Assembly (NCBI GenBank): GCA_964019415.1
Contig: OZ025877.1
Coordinates: 4,724,742 to 4,788,741, forward strand
DNA: 64,000 nucleotides
From: Ianthella basta
Lineage: Eukaryota > Porifera > Demospongiae > Verongiida > Ianthellidae
Reading direction: 5' to 3'
Position numbers and translations under genes: made by a program. Of the stretch, positions 55,364-63,940 are shown piece after piece. Each line of letters begins with the position of its first letter. The first letter of the stretch is position 1. The notes beneath the pieces were generated by a model. The model saw only the letters and a program-made list of their open reading frames with translations, did not search any database and had not been told where the DNA came from.

Positions 55364-55747
55364 GTGATGCCAAAAGTGAAGTCGGGGAAGAAACGCGCTC
55401 ACCTTACGGACATAAGTACCCGAGGGTACGCTATGCGCAGAGTAGGAATAGCCAGTAGGAACTCAGAGGACTTCTCACTCCCGTCAGATTGGATCACCGA
55501 AGAACAACGAGTTGGGTCAGAAGTTCGTATTAAGTATCGCTCTCCCACTGGACGCTGCTTCACAAGCAGGACGACTGTTCGGGAATTCCTTGCCGGCCCT
55601 AGAATGACAGCAATCAAGGCAGATACTGCGGATAATCCATCAATGGACAAATCTGGTTCGAAATACTTTCGAAGACTGCAAGCCATTAATCAATCAGGTA
55701 GCACTTGGAAGTTGAGACGTGATCTCACTTTTTCTTTTCGTTCATAA
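55364..55747 (+). CDS. MBD-like small protein
   Basis: The 127-codon frame contains SLPSDWITEEQRVGSEVRIK then YRSPTGRCFTSRTTVREFL, matching the methyl-CpG-binding domain pattern (LPxGW ... YxSPxGKxFRS ... LxxyL). MBD proteins bind methylated CpG or related DNA. The basic N-terminus (KVKSGKKRAH) and short length are consistent with a small nuclear protein or a first exon. A repeat terminus (inverse of AAGGTAGCAGCACT) lies about 110 bases downstream, so it may belong to a mobile element. Confidence 0.5.
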   Translation: MMPKVKSGKKRAHLTDISTRGYAMRRVGIASRNSEDFSLPSDWITEEQRVGSEVRIKYRSPTGRCFTSRTTVREFLAGPRMTAIKADTADNPSMDKSGSKYFRRLQAINQSGSTWKLRRDLTFSFRS

Positions 55748-56757
55748 CTTACGCATGCTAGCAGTGATCAACACAAAACTTCCGATACGTAATTCAGATC
55801 CATAACTCTACCTCTCCACAAAAAATTGTACAGGTTTGATTTCGACACGTGAGCTAGTGCTGCTACCTTAATCTTTGTATATAACATCAGTGTCGTTATC
55901 ACATGTGGGAGAGGCTGCTGTCTTACCTGCTTTGTGTGTCTTCGTTCTCTGTTGGAGAGGCTGCCACTGTGTTACCTGCATTGTGTGTCTTCGCGATCCG
56001 TCTGTCGATGGAGCTACTGTGTCGACGTTCGGCACGGATCCTGCTTCAGAAGGGTATTAGGCGTTTCATTAGAGAAGTTTAGCACAATGCTTAAACGTAG
56101 CGTAATAAGCGCACGTGCCACGGAGCAAATTCGTACGTTCTTCAATTTAGCACAACAATGTTCAAATGTAGCGTAACGTGGCCCCGAGCTAATCGTAAGC
56201 TCTTCCTTAGAGCGCAATGGGAGTGAGCGAAAATGGCGAGTAACAGCACAGAGGATGGCTGTACTCAATTCAGACAATTCGAAATTCGAACATGGAGCTT
56301 GCTGCGCAAGCGGAAAGACATTGGAGACATGGGAAACGCTTGGATTTTGAAATTCGCAAGAAATTCCTACTGCAGTGTTCCAGGTATGTCTTCCCAACTG
56401 GCCAACCCTCGTGCCGACCCTCGTGCGAAGGGGTGCTCACCTGCCACAACTTCGCGCAACAGTATTACAGCGAATGCTGCCTGAAAGTGAACCCGTGATG
56501 GCTTCAGCTGGTTTTCTGAAGGCAATACGGGGGATGGACTCAAACCTGCTGGGGTCGGAGACCGAGAAGGGGTGGAAGCAGCTGAGGCATACATGGCGAG
56601 AGCAGTGCGAATGATCTAAGACGAGCTTTTCGTAGCTGAACAACGTACGTATAAAATAAACGCAATAACCAGCCTTTTAACGTCTAAAACGTTACTTCCT
56701 GCATTCGATTTTTTAGAGAGCAGATTATTCTGATGGTTCGAAGTTGGTCCAATGACG
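55748..56757. other. Local tandem duplications, no clear gene
   Basis: A repeat end (TGCTGCTACCTTAA) lies at about 55860-55873. GGAGAGGCTGC ... TTGTGTGTCTTCG is present twice (55910-55995), and TTTAGCACAA ... GTAGCGTAA is present twice (56080-56176). Overlapping plus frames at 56233-56614 are unrecognised. Confidence 0.4.
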
Positions 56758-57039
56758 TCAGACAAATTGAGTCAACAGTCTCCGTAAACGTACATCTTTT
56801 GGGAAGCAGTGCATTGAAATGCCAGGGGTATAGCTGGTGTTCTTGCAGCTAACTGTATTTGGCCCACCAGCTAAGTAGTACCTTCCACCGTGCTTGACAA
56901 CTTCTTCAGCCATATCTTGGCAATGTAAAAAGTTTATATTTGCAAACCCAATGACATTTTCTGACATCACGATTATTGTGCAAGAATGGTCGCCAGTTTT
57001 TGGTGCTGGACAGCAAGCGTAAATCGTCAAAAACAGCAT
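56758..57039 (-). pseudogene. THAP-like zinc finger fragment
   Basis: The minus frame contains VSCKNTSYTPGISMHCFPKD then VRLRRLLTQFV, which resembles the start of a THAP domain (C ... H/F-FPKD ... LRR-W). It lacks the later C-x2-H pair within the frame. THAP domains occur in P-element-type transposases and in host regulators. The adjoining 140 bases are repeated at 44738, supporting a transposon origin. Confidence 0.4.
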
Positions 57040-57746
57040 GAAGGAGCCATTTTCGTCAACACATAAAGGACAGGCAGTTTGTCTTAGGATAGTTTATACT
57101 ACTTAAAAATGAAATAAAATTTCACTTCAGTGACACTTTAAGCCTAAGTACGTGTGCACAGGCATGAATTGGTGTATGAAGAACTCCACGTCTTCTTGTA
57201 ATACTGAATCAAGCAGCAAATGTTCATCGTCATGGTTAGGGGCTGAGAAAAGACTCGGACATTACGATTATTTGCAATCTTGCTCACATGAGTCATGTAT
57301 GTGCGCGGAGAGTCGGGATTGTGCCTGATAATGCTGCCAACTGTCCTGGACTACTTCTGGAAACAGAGCATTCCTCCTACGTCGCTGTTAGGGTGAAGAA
57401 GTGACCTTAAAGCATCAAAGCACGGCTTGGCAAATTTCTTCATATGCACAGCGATTTTAATTTCGGAAGTGGGAGCTGGCGCACATCGACACTAATGGGT
57501 TAAGCATGAACAGTGGTCCTGAAAATGAAGAATTTCAATTCTCTTCAGACATCAAGGAGCATGCTAGGTTGTATTTCCCCTTGTATGCATTTTACTTTCA
57601 AACTAGCTTTAGTGCATTGTTTAAACATTACAGACTGCAATGTCCGTAATACAGTAGGTCACATGCAGTATCTGGCCAAGCTCAATTTCATAATGAATCG
57701 GTGATAAAATGGCCAGCATTTCATCTATCTCTTACACCGTACTCAC
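57040..57746. other. Unassigned sequence
   Basis: 56998-57140 is the second copy of the dispersed repeat at 44738. The remainder has no recognised feature and would be intron of the minus-strand Ig gene. Confidence 0.4.
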
Positions 57747-58046
57747 CTGCTATCAGCAATCGTTCTTCATTGCTGTACACCCTTACACCATTGAGGAAAC
57801 CCGTGCAACGATACAGGGAGCCATTGTGATTTGCAGTATGGACAACGTGAAGTGTGTATGATCCATTGATCTGAGTTTCATCATAATCAAGATCGTTGTC
57901 TATTCTTGCAGAAGTCAGGGTGGAAAATCTAACTCCATTATGTTCAAAAACCTGAAAGAAAATACTACTAGCGCCATTAGCAATACATGGCAACAGCACT
58001 GAACCAGGGCAACCAGGCTGGACCTTGACTAGTAGAACAGGCTTAT
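57747..58046 (-). CDS. Ig-like domain exon of a secreted or membrane protein
   Basis: The acceptor TTCTCTGTAG and donor ATAGCAG/GTGAGT bound exactly 300 bases in phase 1-1. The reading has an Ig-like pattern: PVLLVKVQPGCPGSVLLPC, FFQVFEHNG, then GSYTLHVVHTANHNGSLYRC with the Y-x-C of strand F. Several NGS sequons are present. A whole domain on one phase-1 exon is the classic extracellular module form. It follows a signal-peptide exon 304 bases upstream on the same strand. Confidence 0.75.
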
Positions 58047-58350
58047 CTACAGAGAAAAACACAATATACAAAACTAGTCAAACAGCACACAATTATCTTG
58101 TGTGGGGTTAGCTGCATGAGCATCAACATAACGGTCAATGGTTTGTTTTGGCAAAGACAGCATTACAAGTGGTGAAAGGACATCAACATACTACAACTTT
58201 CGCTTAAACATACTGTTACACCATCCTGACACAGTTAGGGTTTGTGGCGATCCGAAAAGGCATTGTGTCTGAGCGGCTTGATTAACTCACTTCCTCTAGC
58301 TACGGGCCTAAACGCTACCAAATACCTGTCGATGAACTCCACACAATTAC

Positions 58351-58417
58351 CTTGACATAGAACTCCAGCAACGCAGACAAATAGTACGCTGAGGGATCTG
58401 ATCATGGCAGTCTGCAT
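58351..58417 (-). CDS. Signal-peptide first exon of the Ig-domain gene
   Basis: ATG at 58417 (or 58405) gives MQTAMIRSLSVLFVCVAGVL then CQ, a signal peptide. The donor TCAAG/GTAATT ends the 67-base exon in phase 1, matching the Ig exon at 57747-58046. It faces the plus-strand gene at 62611 head to head. Confidence 0.7.
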
Positions 58418-58523
58418 TATCCACCGGTGCCGAGTGGCTTCATTAGTCCACTGCCCTTTTAGATTTCTGCGCATGCGTCGAGGCATGCTCAGCGAAACCA
58501 ATATGGCCGGAATGGTATTTCAC

Positions 58524-58585
58524 TAGTCTCGTTCCAGCCCACCACTTCCGCTAACAAAATGGCCGCGGAAAAGGTGGTCTGGTCA
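58524..58585. mobile_element. Left end of an outer TAGTCTC element
   Basis: TAGTCTCGTTCCAGCCCACC starts a TIR that also has CCACTTCCGC and AAAATGGCCGC. The element at 58586-59007 is inserted 62 bases into it, and that at 59022-59804 lies 14 bases further on. No right end with a matching flank (GTATTTCAC) was found, so this may be a solo end. Confidence 0.55.
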
Positions 58586-59007
58586 TAGTCTCGTTCCCAG
58601 CCCCCCCCCCCCAAAAGGTGGTCTGGCACATTTGCTCGATATTCTGATTAATTAAAAACTTTCGGTAAGTTGCGTCACATGCATGCAAGAAGCACAAGGA
58701 TTGGGGCGCTTGCTAGAATCGTCTCAAGGGGCGGTAACGGACATTGAGAAACTGTACCAGGCCACCCTTCAAAATTGTGAAAGCGGTAACATTGGGTACA
58801 GTTTGATTTCATTTGATAGAATGCCTAAATATGACTCACGTAGGTGAGCGAATGAAGCTACTAAATTGCGTATCGCAACACATGGAGGCGCTTGCCAAGA
58901 TTTTGGCAAGCGCCCCAAGGGCGGTATCAAAATAACGAGCAAATGTGCCAGACCACCTTTCGGGCCATTGCAAAATGGCGGCCGGAAGTGGGCTGGGGAC
59001 GAGACTA
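58586..59007. mobile_element. TAGTCTC TIR element with 9-bp duplication
   Basis: The exact flanks GTCTGGTCA (58577-58585, 59008-59016) enclose 422 bp beginning TAGTCTCGTTCCCAGCC and ending, inward, TAGTCTCGTCCCCAGCC. Its body is nearly the inverse of 62040-62395, so it is a close relative of the element at 61500. No coding sequence is present. A palindrome GCGCTTGCCAAGATTTTGGC (followed by AAGCGC) sits near the right end. Confidence 0.9.
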
Positions 59008-59243
59008 GTCTGGTCATAGCGTAGTCTCATCCCCAGCCCACTTCCGGCCGCCATTTTGCAATGGCCCGAAAAGGTGGTCTGGCGACTATGGTCGACTTTC
59101 TTGGGCCCGGAAGTCCATTCCCAGCAGGAATGTGTGCTGGCCAATCAGATTACACAACAGCTCATTAGTGGCATGTTATGCATAACATTCACACCTCTGG
59201 CGTTCACACATTCCTAGCAGCATAGATCTATGCTAGCAGCGAG

Positions 59244-59501
59244 ATGGCAGCTTCGATGGGAGAAGTGAGCTTCCCAGGATTAGGCGCAAGGCTACCTTCG
59301 GCCGCAGTGAACAGTGTTATTCTGGAAGCATACGTAATACCCGGCTACGAGAAGCCCACAGATCAGGAAGAGGCGATTTTGGACTTCTTAAAGGGACGCG
59401 ACGTCTTCGTTTTCCTCCCAACAGGGACGGGCAAGTCTCTCTGCTTCGCCACTCTTCCCTCCGCCTTGCTGCCTTTCTCCAGCTTGGAAAAGCAGGTTTG
59501 A
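59244..59501 (+). pseudogene. RecQ-like helicase first exon
   Basis: ATG at 59244 starts MAASMGEVSFPGLGARLPSA and continues to DQEEAILDFLKGRDVFVFLPTGTGKSLCF. This has a Q-motif-like region and an intact Walker A (PTGTGKS). After LCFATLP the frame is antisense to the facing CxxC gene and no longer RecQ-like, and it stops at 59501. The ATG lies about 140 bases inside the TIR. Confidence 0.8.
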
Positions 59502-59653
59502 CACACGTACTGGTTACTACTTTCAGTTTCTGCAATTCGAAGCCCGACCGTACACTTGGCAAAGGCGAAAACCTTAGGGCTACTCTCTATTCGCCTGCAA
59601 AAAGAAGGATTTGCCACGCTGCAGAAACACACAGCACAGCGTGGCACTTCCAT
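59455..59653 (-). pseudogene. CxxC zinc-binding protein first exon
   Basis: A minus-strand ATG at 59653 starts MEVPRCAVCFCSVANPSF, and about 40 residues later NQYVCQTCFSKLEKGSKAEG follows. Two CxxC pairs about 48 residues apart, with the Cys-Phe-x-x-Leu ending, resemble a ZAD-type zinc-binding domain. The family was not identified. The frame is open further upstream into the TIR, but the Met beside the first CxxC is the better start. Confidence 0.5.
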
Positions 59654-59946
59654 CTTGCCCGTACAAATTTCACACCTCGCTGTTCCCACCAGTGTTACGT
59701 AATCAGAACTGGCTTCCAGGTCCAAGAAAGTCGACCATAGTCGCCAGACCACCTTTTCGGGCCATTGCAAAATGGCGGCCGGAAGTGGGCTGGGGACGAG
59801 ACTAGTCATAGCGATAATGGAATTCGGAATTTCCCTCCACTATCTATGGTCTGGTATCTTTGGGGTTGGCTCGCCTCGACGCATCGCGAATACTTTTGGC
59901 CAATCAGATCGCCGCTTGATCACGTGCTTACGAAATCACGCGTGAG

Positions 59947-60099
59947 CCTCGTACGTGAAGATATGGAAGATGACTCTCAAACGTTCTTTTATGAATCCTG
60001 GATATGCCACAGAACTGGATCCCAATCGTGGACTGTCCATAATCCAAGAAAGAACGCTTACACTTTGAGACTCCTCCCTATTCAGCTTCACGTACGAGG
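59947..60099. repeat. Foldback repeat
   Basis: CCTCGTACGTGAAG and CTTCACGTACGAGG are perfect 14-base inverted ends. Inward, GACTCTCAAACGTTCTTT pairs imperfectly with AAGAACGCTTACACTTTGAG. No gene is present. Confidence 0.75.
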
Positions 60100-60158
60100 T
60101 TTTCGGTGGACACGTGACTAAGCAGCGTAACCGTAAGTAACAGGCAGGGAAAGACGAA

Positions 60159-60290
60159 CTACTACTTGTTACTTTGTTTTCAACCACCATTCATGTACAA
60201 GTATTATCATTACAATGTCATATCTTACCTTAAATACCTATATGGCAGTGCGCATGTGTGCCTATATACTTGTTTAATTATTATTCTCAC
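60159..60290. mobile_element. 132-bp insertion with 14-bp duplication
   Basis: CAGGGAAAGACGAA occurs on both sides (60145-60158, 60291-60304), and the outer element reads through when the insert is ignored. The insert is AT-rich with no TIRs. The duplication length suits a short retroposed (LINE- or SINE-derived) fragment. Confidence 0.55.
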
Positions 60291-60364
60291 CAGGGAAAGA
60301 CGAAAGAGGGTCTAGCAGAGGTCATTAATATTCATAGCCGAGTGACCAATCAGATCTACTACAG

Positions 60365-60838
60365 AACTTTTTGGGTTGGTTGTCCCGACCGGACATGTGC
60401 AATCGGTTATCGGTTATCAATTTACAACCTGGTGACGTCATTATGGCGGCTACAACCTAGCCGAAGTAGCGGCGTTTGGAAAAAGGAAGACTGGAACAAA
60501 GCGTATTCGGACGATTTTAGGCTAAGAATGGTGGGGACATTTCTGTACCAAGAGGAAAACGCCTTCTCGATAAGCAAACAGACAGCACGGGAGCTAAACA
60601 GACTCGTACCGATCGCGTGCCACGATTTTCTGTAACCTGCGTTCCAGACCGCTGAGAAAAGTGTCGAATCACGACCAGTCGGTGATTGAGGTCGCCCGCT
60701 TTCGCCACGTACCCTGAATCTCCTGTTCACTGTCCGCCAATAGAATTGGGTATGCTAAAAGTTACGCAAAAATGACGTCACCAGGTTGATAACTGATAAC
60801 CGATTGCGACCATCCGGTCGGGACACCCAACCCAAAAG
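60365..60838. mobile_element. TIR element with GGGTTGG ends
   Basis: CTTTTTGGGTTGGTTGTCCC and, inward from the right, CTTTTGGGTTGGGTGTCCC are TIRs that stay similar for about 75 bases (through CCTGGTGACGTCATT). The flanks TACTACAG and TACTGTAG match at 6 of 8 bases. It contains an unrecognised plus frame (to 60635) and opposing minus frames. Confidence 0.65.
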
Positions 60839-61490
60839 TACTGTAGCTGGATCCAACTAGTAGTGGCACCTCGTCGACACCTCCACGTTAGTTAAACACG
60901 GACGGTTTTGTTGAAGCGCGAGCAGTAATGGCGGCGCACTTCACCGTGTGGATTGACACTATCTCAAGTCACCCAGTGCTGCTGACGAAGGCACGTGAAA
61001 TGGTAGAAGGCACAGGATTCTTGAAGCTCCTGTAATAACTCGCGGCGAGAAACAGACGTTGCTGATGGCTCTTCGGTGCTCCCTGAACCAGAAGCTAGTC
61101 TTTTGGCAAAAGGGGAGACTCCAGTTTTAGCCGAAGACCGCAGAGGTTGTTACTGCGACCGACTAGTCAATCCCGGAGGGCTATTCTCATCGGAGAGGGA
61201 GCAGAGTCGTAGTGCGGCTTGCGAAGAAGCTCACTCTTTGACTCTTCGTATCGTTTCTTCTGATTCTCGACCGTTAGAAGCTTACCCCGACATGATGCGC
61301 ATACAGAGCTCAGTGGTTCGCCCATTCTCGGTTCCTAACTGCACTAACTGACTGTTTGCACAGACTCGCTGCACTGCAGAGCAATCGTAGCCGGTTTACC
61401 CTGGGTGGGACGGTCTAGCAAGCCATACTACGGTACGCGTTGCTGGCAAAGTGTGAAATACCTTATTATGAATATTAATGACCACTGCTA
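60839..61490. other. Interior of the outer TIR element
   Basis: A plus frame at 61076-61351 is open but unrecognised. No boundary or motif was seen apart from the inverted CATTAATATTCAT block near 61470 that pairs with about 60325-60337. Confidence 0.4.
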
Positions 61491-61499
61491 GACCCTCTT

Positions 61500-62402
61500 T
61501 AGCCTCGTCCCCAGCCCACTTCCGGCCGCCATTTTGCAATAGCCCGAAAGCACGGCTGTTTCGCCGGGGTAACTTAGTTGTTACGCAACATTTTTGCATT
61601 CGAAAAATGGCGTCTTTTTCCCTATGCTAGCAATGTATAACGGATCTCATTCCTCCGAGTTTTTCGGAATAAACGGCTTGGTGCATCTTATTGCTGGTAA
61701 TTGTTTAGGTATTTTGGTATTAGTCTAATCTTACTCCTTATTTTTCCTGCAGTTTTGAGGAATGTATGTGCGTAATGGACATTTAGTATTAAATATACAC
61801 ATGTTTACAATATAAAACATACCGGTCCTGGAAACCTGCAGAAAAAAAGGAGTAAGATGGGACCTACACCGAAACGTCTATAATAATACCAACGATCAAA
61901 TGCTGTATATCATTTCTCTAGGAAAACCCGGAGGAGTGATATCTTTATACATGGCTAGCATACGGCAATGGGCGCCATTTTGCAATTGCGCAAGAATTAC
62001 TAAGTTGTACACGCGGGATACAAGTGAAACAGCCGTGAAAGGTGGTCTGGGTTGCTCGTTATTTTGATACCGCCCTTGGGGCGCTTGCCAAAATCTTGGC
62101 AAGCGCCTCCATGTCTTGCGATACGCAATTTAGCAGCTTCATTCGCTCACCTACGTGAGTCATATGTAAGTATTCTATCAAATGAGATCAATATGTACCC
62201 AATTTTACGGCTTTCACAATTTTGAACGGTGGCCTGGTACAGTTTCTCAAAGTCCGTTACCGCCCCTTGAGGCGATTCTAGCAAGCGCCCCAATCATTGT
62301 GCTTCTTGCATGCATGTGACGCAACATACCGAAAGTTTTTAATTAATCAGAATATCGAGCAAATGTGCCAGACCACCTTTTGGGGGGCTGGGAACGAGAC
62401 TA
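61500..62402. mobile_element. TAGCCTC/TAGTCTC TIR element with 9-bp duplication
   Basis: The exact flanks GACCCTCTT (61491-61499, 62403-62411) enclose TAGCCTCGTCCCCAGCCC ... and, inward from the right, TAGTCTCGTTCCCAGCCC. Ignoring the insert at 61551-62037, it is close to the inverse of 58586-59007. It lies within the outer element at 60125-62477. Confidence 0.9.
61551..62037. mobile_element. Foldback element with 4-bp duplication
   Basis: CACGGCTGTTTC and GAAACAGCCGTG are perfect 12-base ends, flanked by AAAG (61547-61550, 62038-62041). The parent element is restored without it. Inner pairs (CTTACTCC with GGAGTAAG, CTGCAG near both) show that most of its 487 bp folds back. CAC ends with 4-bp duplications have been described for Chapaev-like elements, but this assignment is tentative. 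Confidence 0.65.
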
Positions 62403-62481
62403 GACCCTCTTTCGCCTTTCCCTGCCCGTTACTTCCGGTTACGCGAAAACGCGAAAGAGGTCTAGCTCGATAGACTAGGGA

Positions 62482-62556
62482 ACGGAACAGAACTAGGGTC
62501 TAATATACGGAATGGAACTAGGGTCTAATATACGGAACAGAACTAGGGTCTAATAT
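62482..62556. repeat. 25-bp tandem repeat, three copies
   Basis: Units containing GGAACTAGGGTCTAATAT (or GAACAGAACTAGGG) repeat three times with one variant. They lie 55 bases upstream of the start codon of the plus-strand gene, in its likely promoter or 5' UTR. Confidence 0.85.
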
Positions 62557-62610
62557 ACGGAACCAAGAGTAGAGTATCTCACAGTACAGTTATTGCTGTC
62601 CGATAGTAAC

Positions 62611-62749
62611 ATGAGATTCAGCGCCAAATGCGTGATTGCTGTGGCCGTGATCTGTTTTTGGCGTATGGGGTGCGCCCAGGACATTTGTCAGAAAGATTCA
62701 AGCTGTGAGCACAACCTGGCAGCCGATTGCACGGGAGACTGTGTAAGAC
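62611..62749 (+). CDS. First exon of a secreted or receptor-type gene
   Basis: ATG at 62611 gives MRFSAKCVIAVAVICFWRMG then CAQ, a signal peptide. It continues DICQKDSSCEHNLAADCTGDC, a short Cys-rich segment. The donor GTAAGAC/GTAAGT ends the exon in phase 1. The next exon at 63600 starts in the same phase. The first in-frame ATG of the exon was chosen. Confidence 0.7.
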
Positions 62750-63599
62750 GTAAGTGTTCCAAGCCATATGTCTATGTATTATTGTCTGTTTCTAATGACA
62801 GGGCCGTAGCACCCAGTCCGGCCGGTCCGGCCATGGCTGGACCGGCCATGGCTGGACCGGTTTTTGCTGCTGGAACAAAAATTCTAAATATTGAAGATAT
62901 GCACTTTAAACACACTTTGAAATTGGGGGGGGGGTACTGGCCTAAGGTTAAACAACGTTCTAAAAGCAGAGTGATCTTGTTACAGACTTAGTTTGAACAA
63001 GGAATAGCCAGATACTTAGTCCTCTACCAACCTTAACGGCGGCAGCCATTTTACGGATGGACGCATGACGTTTTATGACGCGCTAAAGTGGTGTGTTAAT
63101 CGATCGCCGCGCAAAATTGCGTTGATGGTGTCTTCTTTAGTCAAGAGGAGAGATTTGTGCTGCCTAGCATCGGAGAGACAGCTAACAAACCACTAGATTT
63201 TGATTTTTAATGCGCTATCTTCTTATTTCAATGCATTGTATTACCTGTTTCATATGGCACTTGATCGCCTTTCCTGCTGTAAGTGCTTGTTGGTCTATAT
63301 TACATTTTATCATACTCATTGGAGTGTTGGTTGCCTAGAATTGCTCTAAAAGTACTCACAACATCTAGATTTCAAAAATTATCCCTGGGGGGGGGGGGGG
63401 GGGCATGCCCCCAGACCCCCCTAGTTTGTGGCACGTCATCTATGGCCTGACCGGTTTTTATGTTGGTGCTACGGCCCTGAATGAAAATGTAAATGACTTC
63501 ATTTACTACTTACAATTGCCTGACATGATCTTTCTATTCCGCCATTCACGGATCTGCTTTACTGCTGCCTTACTTACCTTCCTCTGCAGTGATCAAGAG
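62750..63599 (+). other. Intron 1 of the plus-strand gene
   Basis: The intron is bounded by GT at 62750 and CTCTGCAG at 63599. It contains an 18-bp tandem (CCGGCCATGGCTGGACCGG, about 62818-62862) and a run of about 18 G near 63388. Open frames inside it are not genes. Confidence 0.65.
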
Positions 63600-63940
63600 T
63601 GATCAGTTAACTTTAAGATTCAGCAGAAGCGAAGGAAGCAATGTGACAACTACTATAGACATTGTTAGACACATGCCGGCAAGCCCCGTTTTTTTTATTG
63701 AAGTTTTATTCAACCAAAGTCGGGTACCTGATGAAACGTTCACATGTCCAGAAGATCACCTCCTCCATATTCAGATGAATGGGACTGTGCTTGGCCGCAT
63801 ATCCTTTCCTAACAGTTCCAATTGCAGCAAGGCAGTGATTTACTTCACCCCTCCACCAACACTAGGCATACGGCTGTCACTCTTCGTAAACAATGGTGGA
63901 AGCATGGTAGCTTTTGGTCCTTTCTACATAGGGCAAGAAA
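63600..63940 (+). CDS. Second exon, extracellular domain
   Basis: The acceptor CCTCTGCAG and donor CAAGAAA/GTGAGT give 341 bases. The start is phase 1 and the reading is SDQLTLRFSRSEGSNVTTTI, then FTCPEDHLLHIQMNGTV and NSSNCSKAVIYF, ending FGPFYIGQE. It has five Asn sequons, two Cys and alternating hydrophobic residues, which suggest a glycosylated beta-sandwich domain. The family was not recognised. The gene continues beyond the window. Confidence 0.7.

Larger units (their letters stand above)
59022..59804. mobile_element. TAGTCTC TIR element with two converging gene starts
   Basis: The exact flanks GTCATAGCG (59013-59021, 59805-59813) enclose TIRs of about 83 bases that differ at a single site, so it is young. 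Inside, a RecQ-like first exon reads rightward from the left TIR and a CxxC-protein first exon reads leftward from the right TIR; they meet near 59455. This is what an internal deletion of a larger two-gene transposon would leave. Confidence 0.9.
60125..62477. mobile_element. Outer TIR element holding three nested insertions
   Basis: The right end, read inward, is TAGTCTATCGAGCTAGACC and then CCGGAAGTAACGGGCAGGG. The left side from about 60125 matches the second block (CCGTAAGTAACAGGCAGGG, then AGAGGGTCTAGCAG ... CATTAATATTCAT), but the outermost 35 bases are not found there. Three insertions interrupt it: 60159-60290, 60365-60838 and 61500-62402. It is old relative to them. Confidence 0.6.

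Noticed and set aside
62611-62991. 132-codon frame read straight through 62750
   Set aside because: A strong GTAAGT donor at 62750 and a phase-matched exon at 63600 make the read-through part intron, with a tandem repeat inside it.
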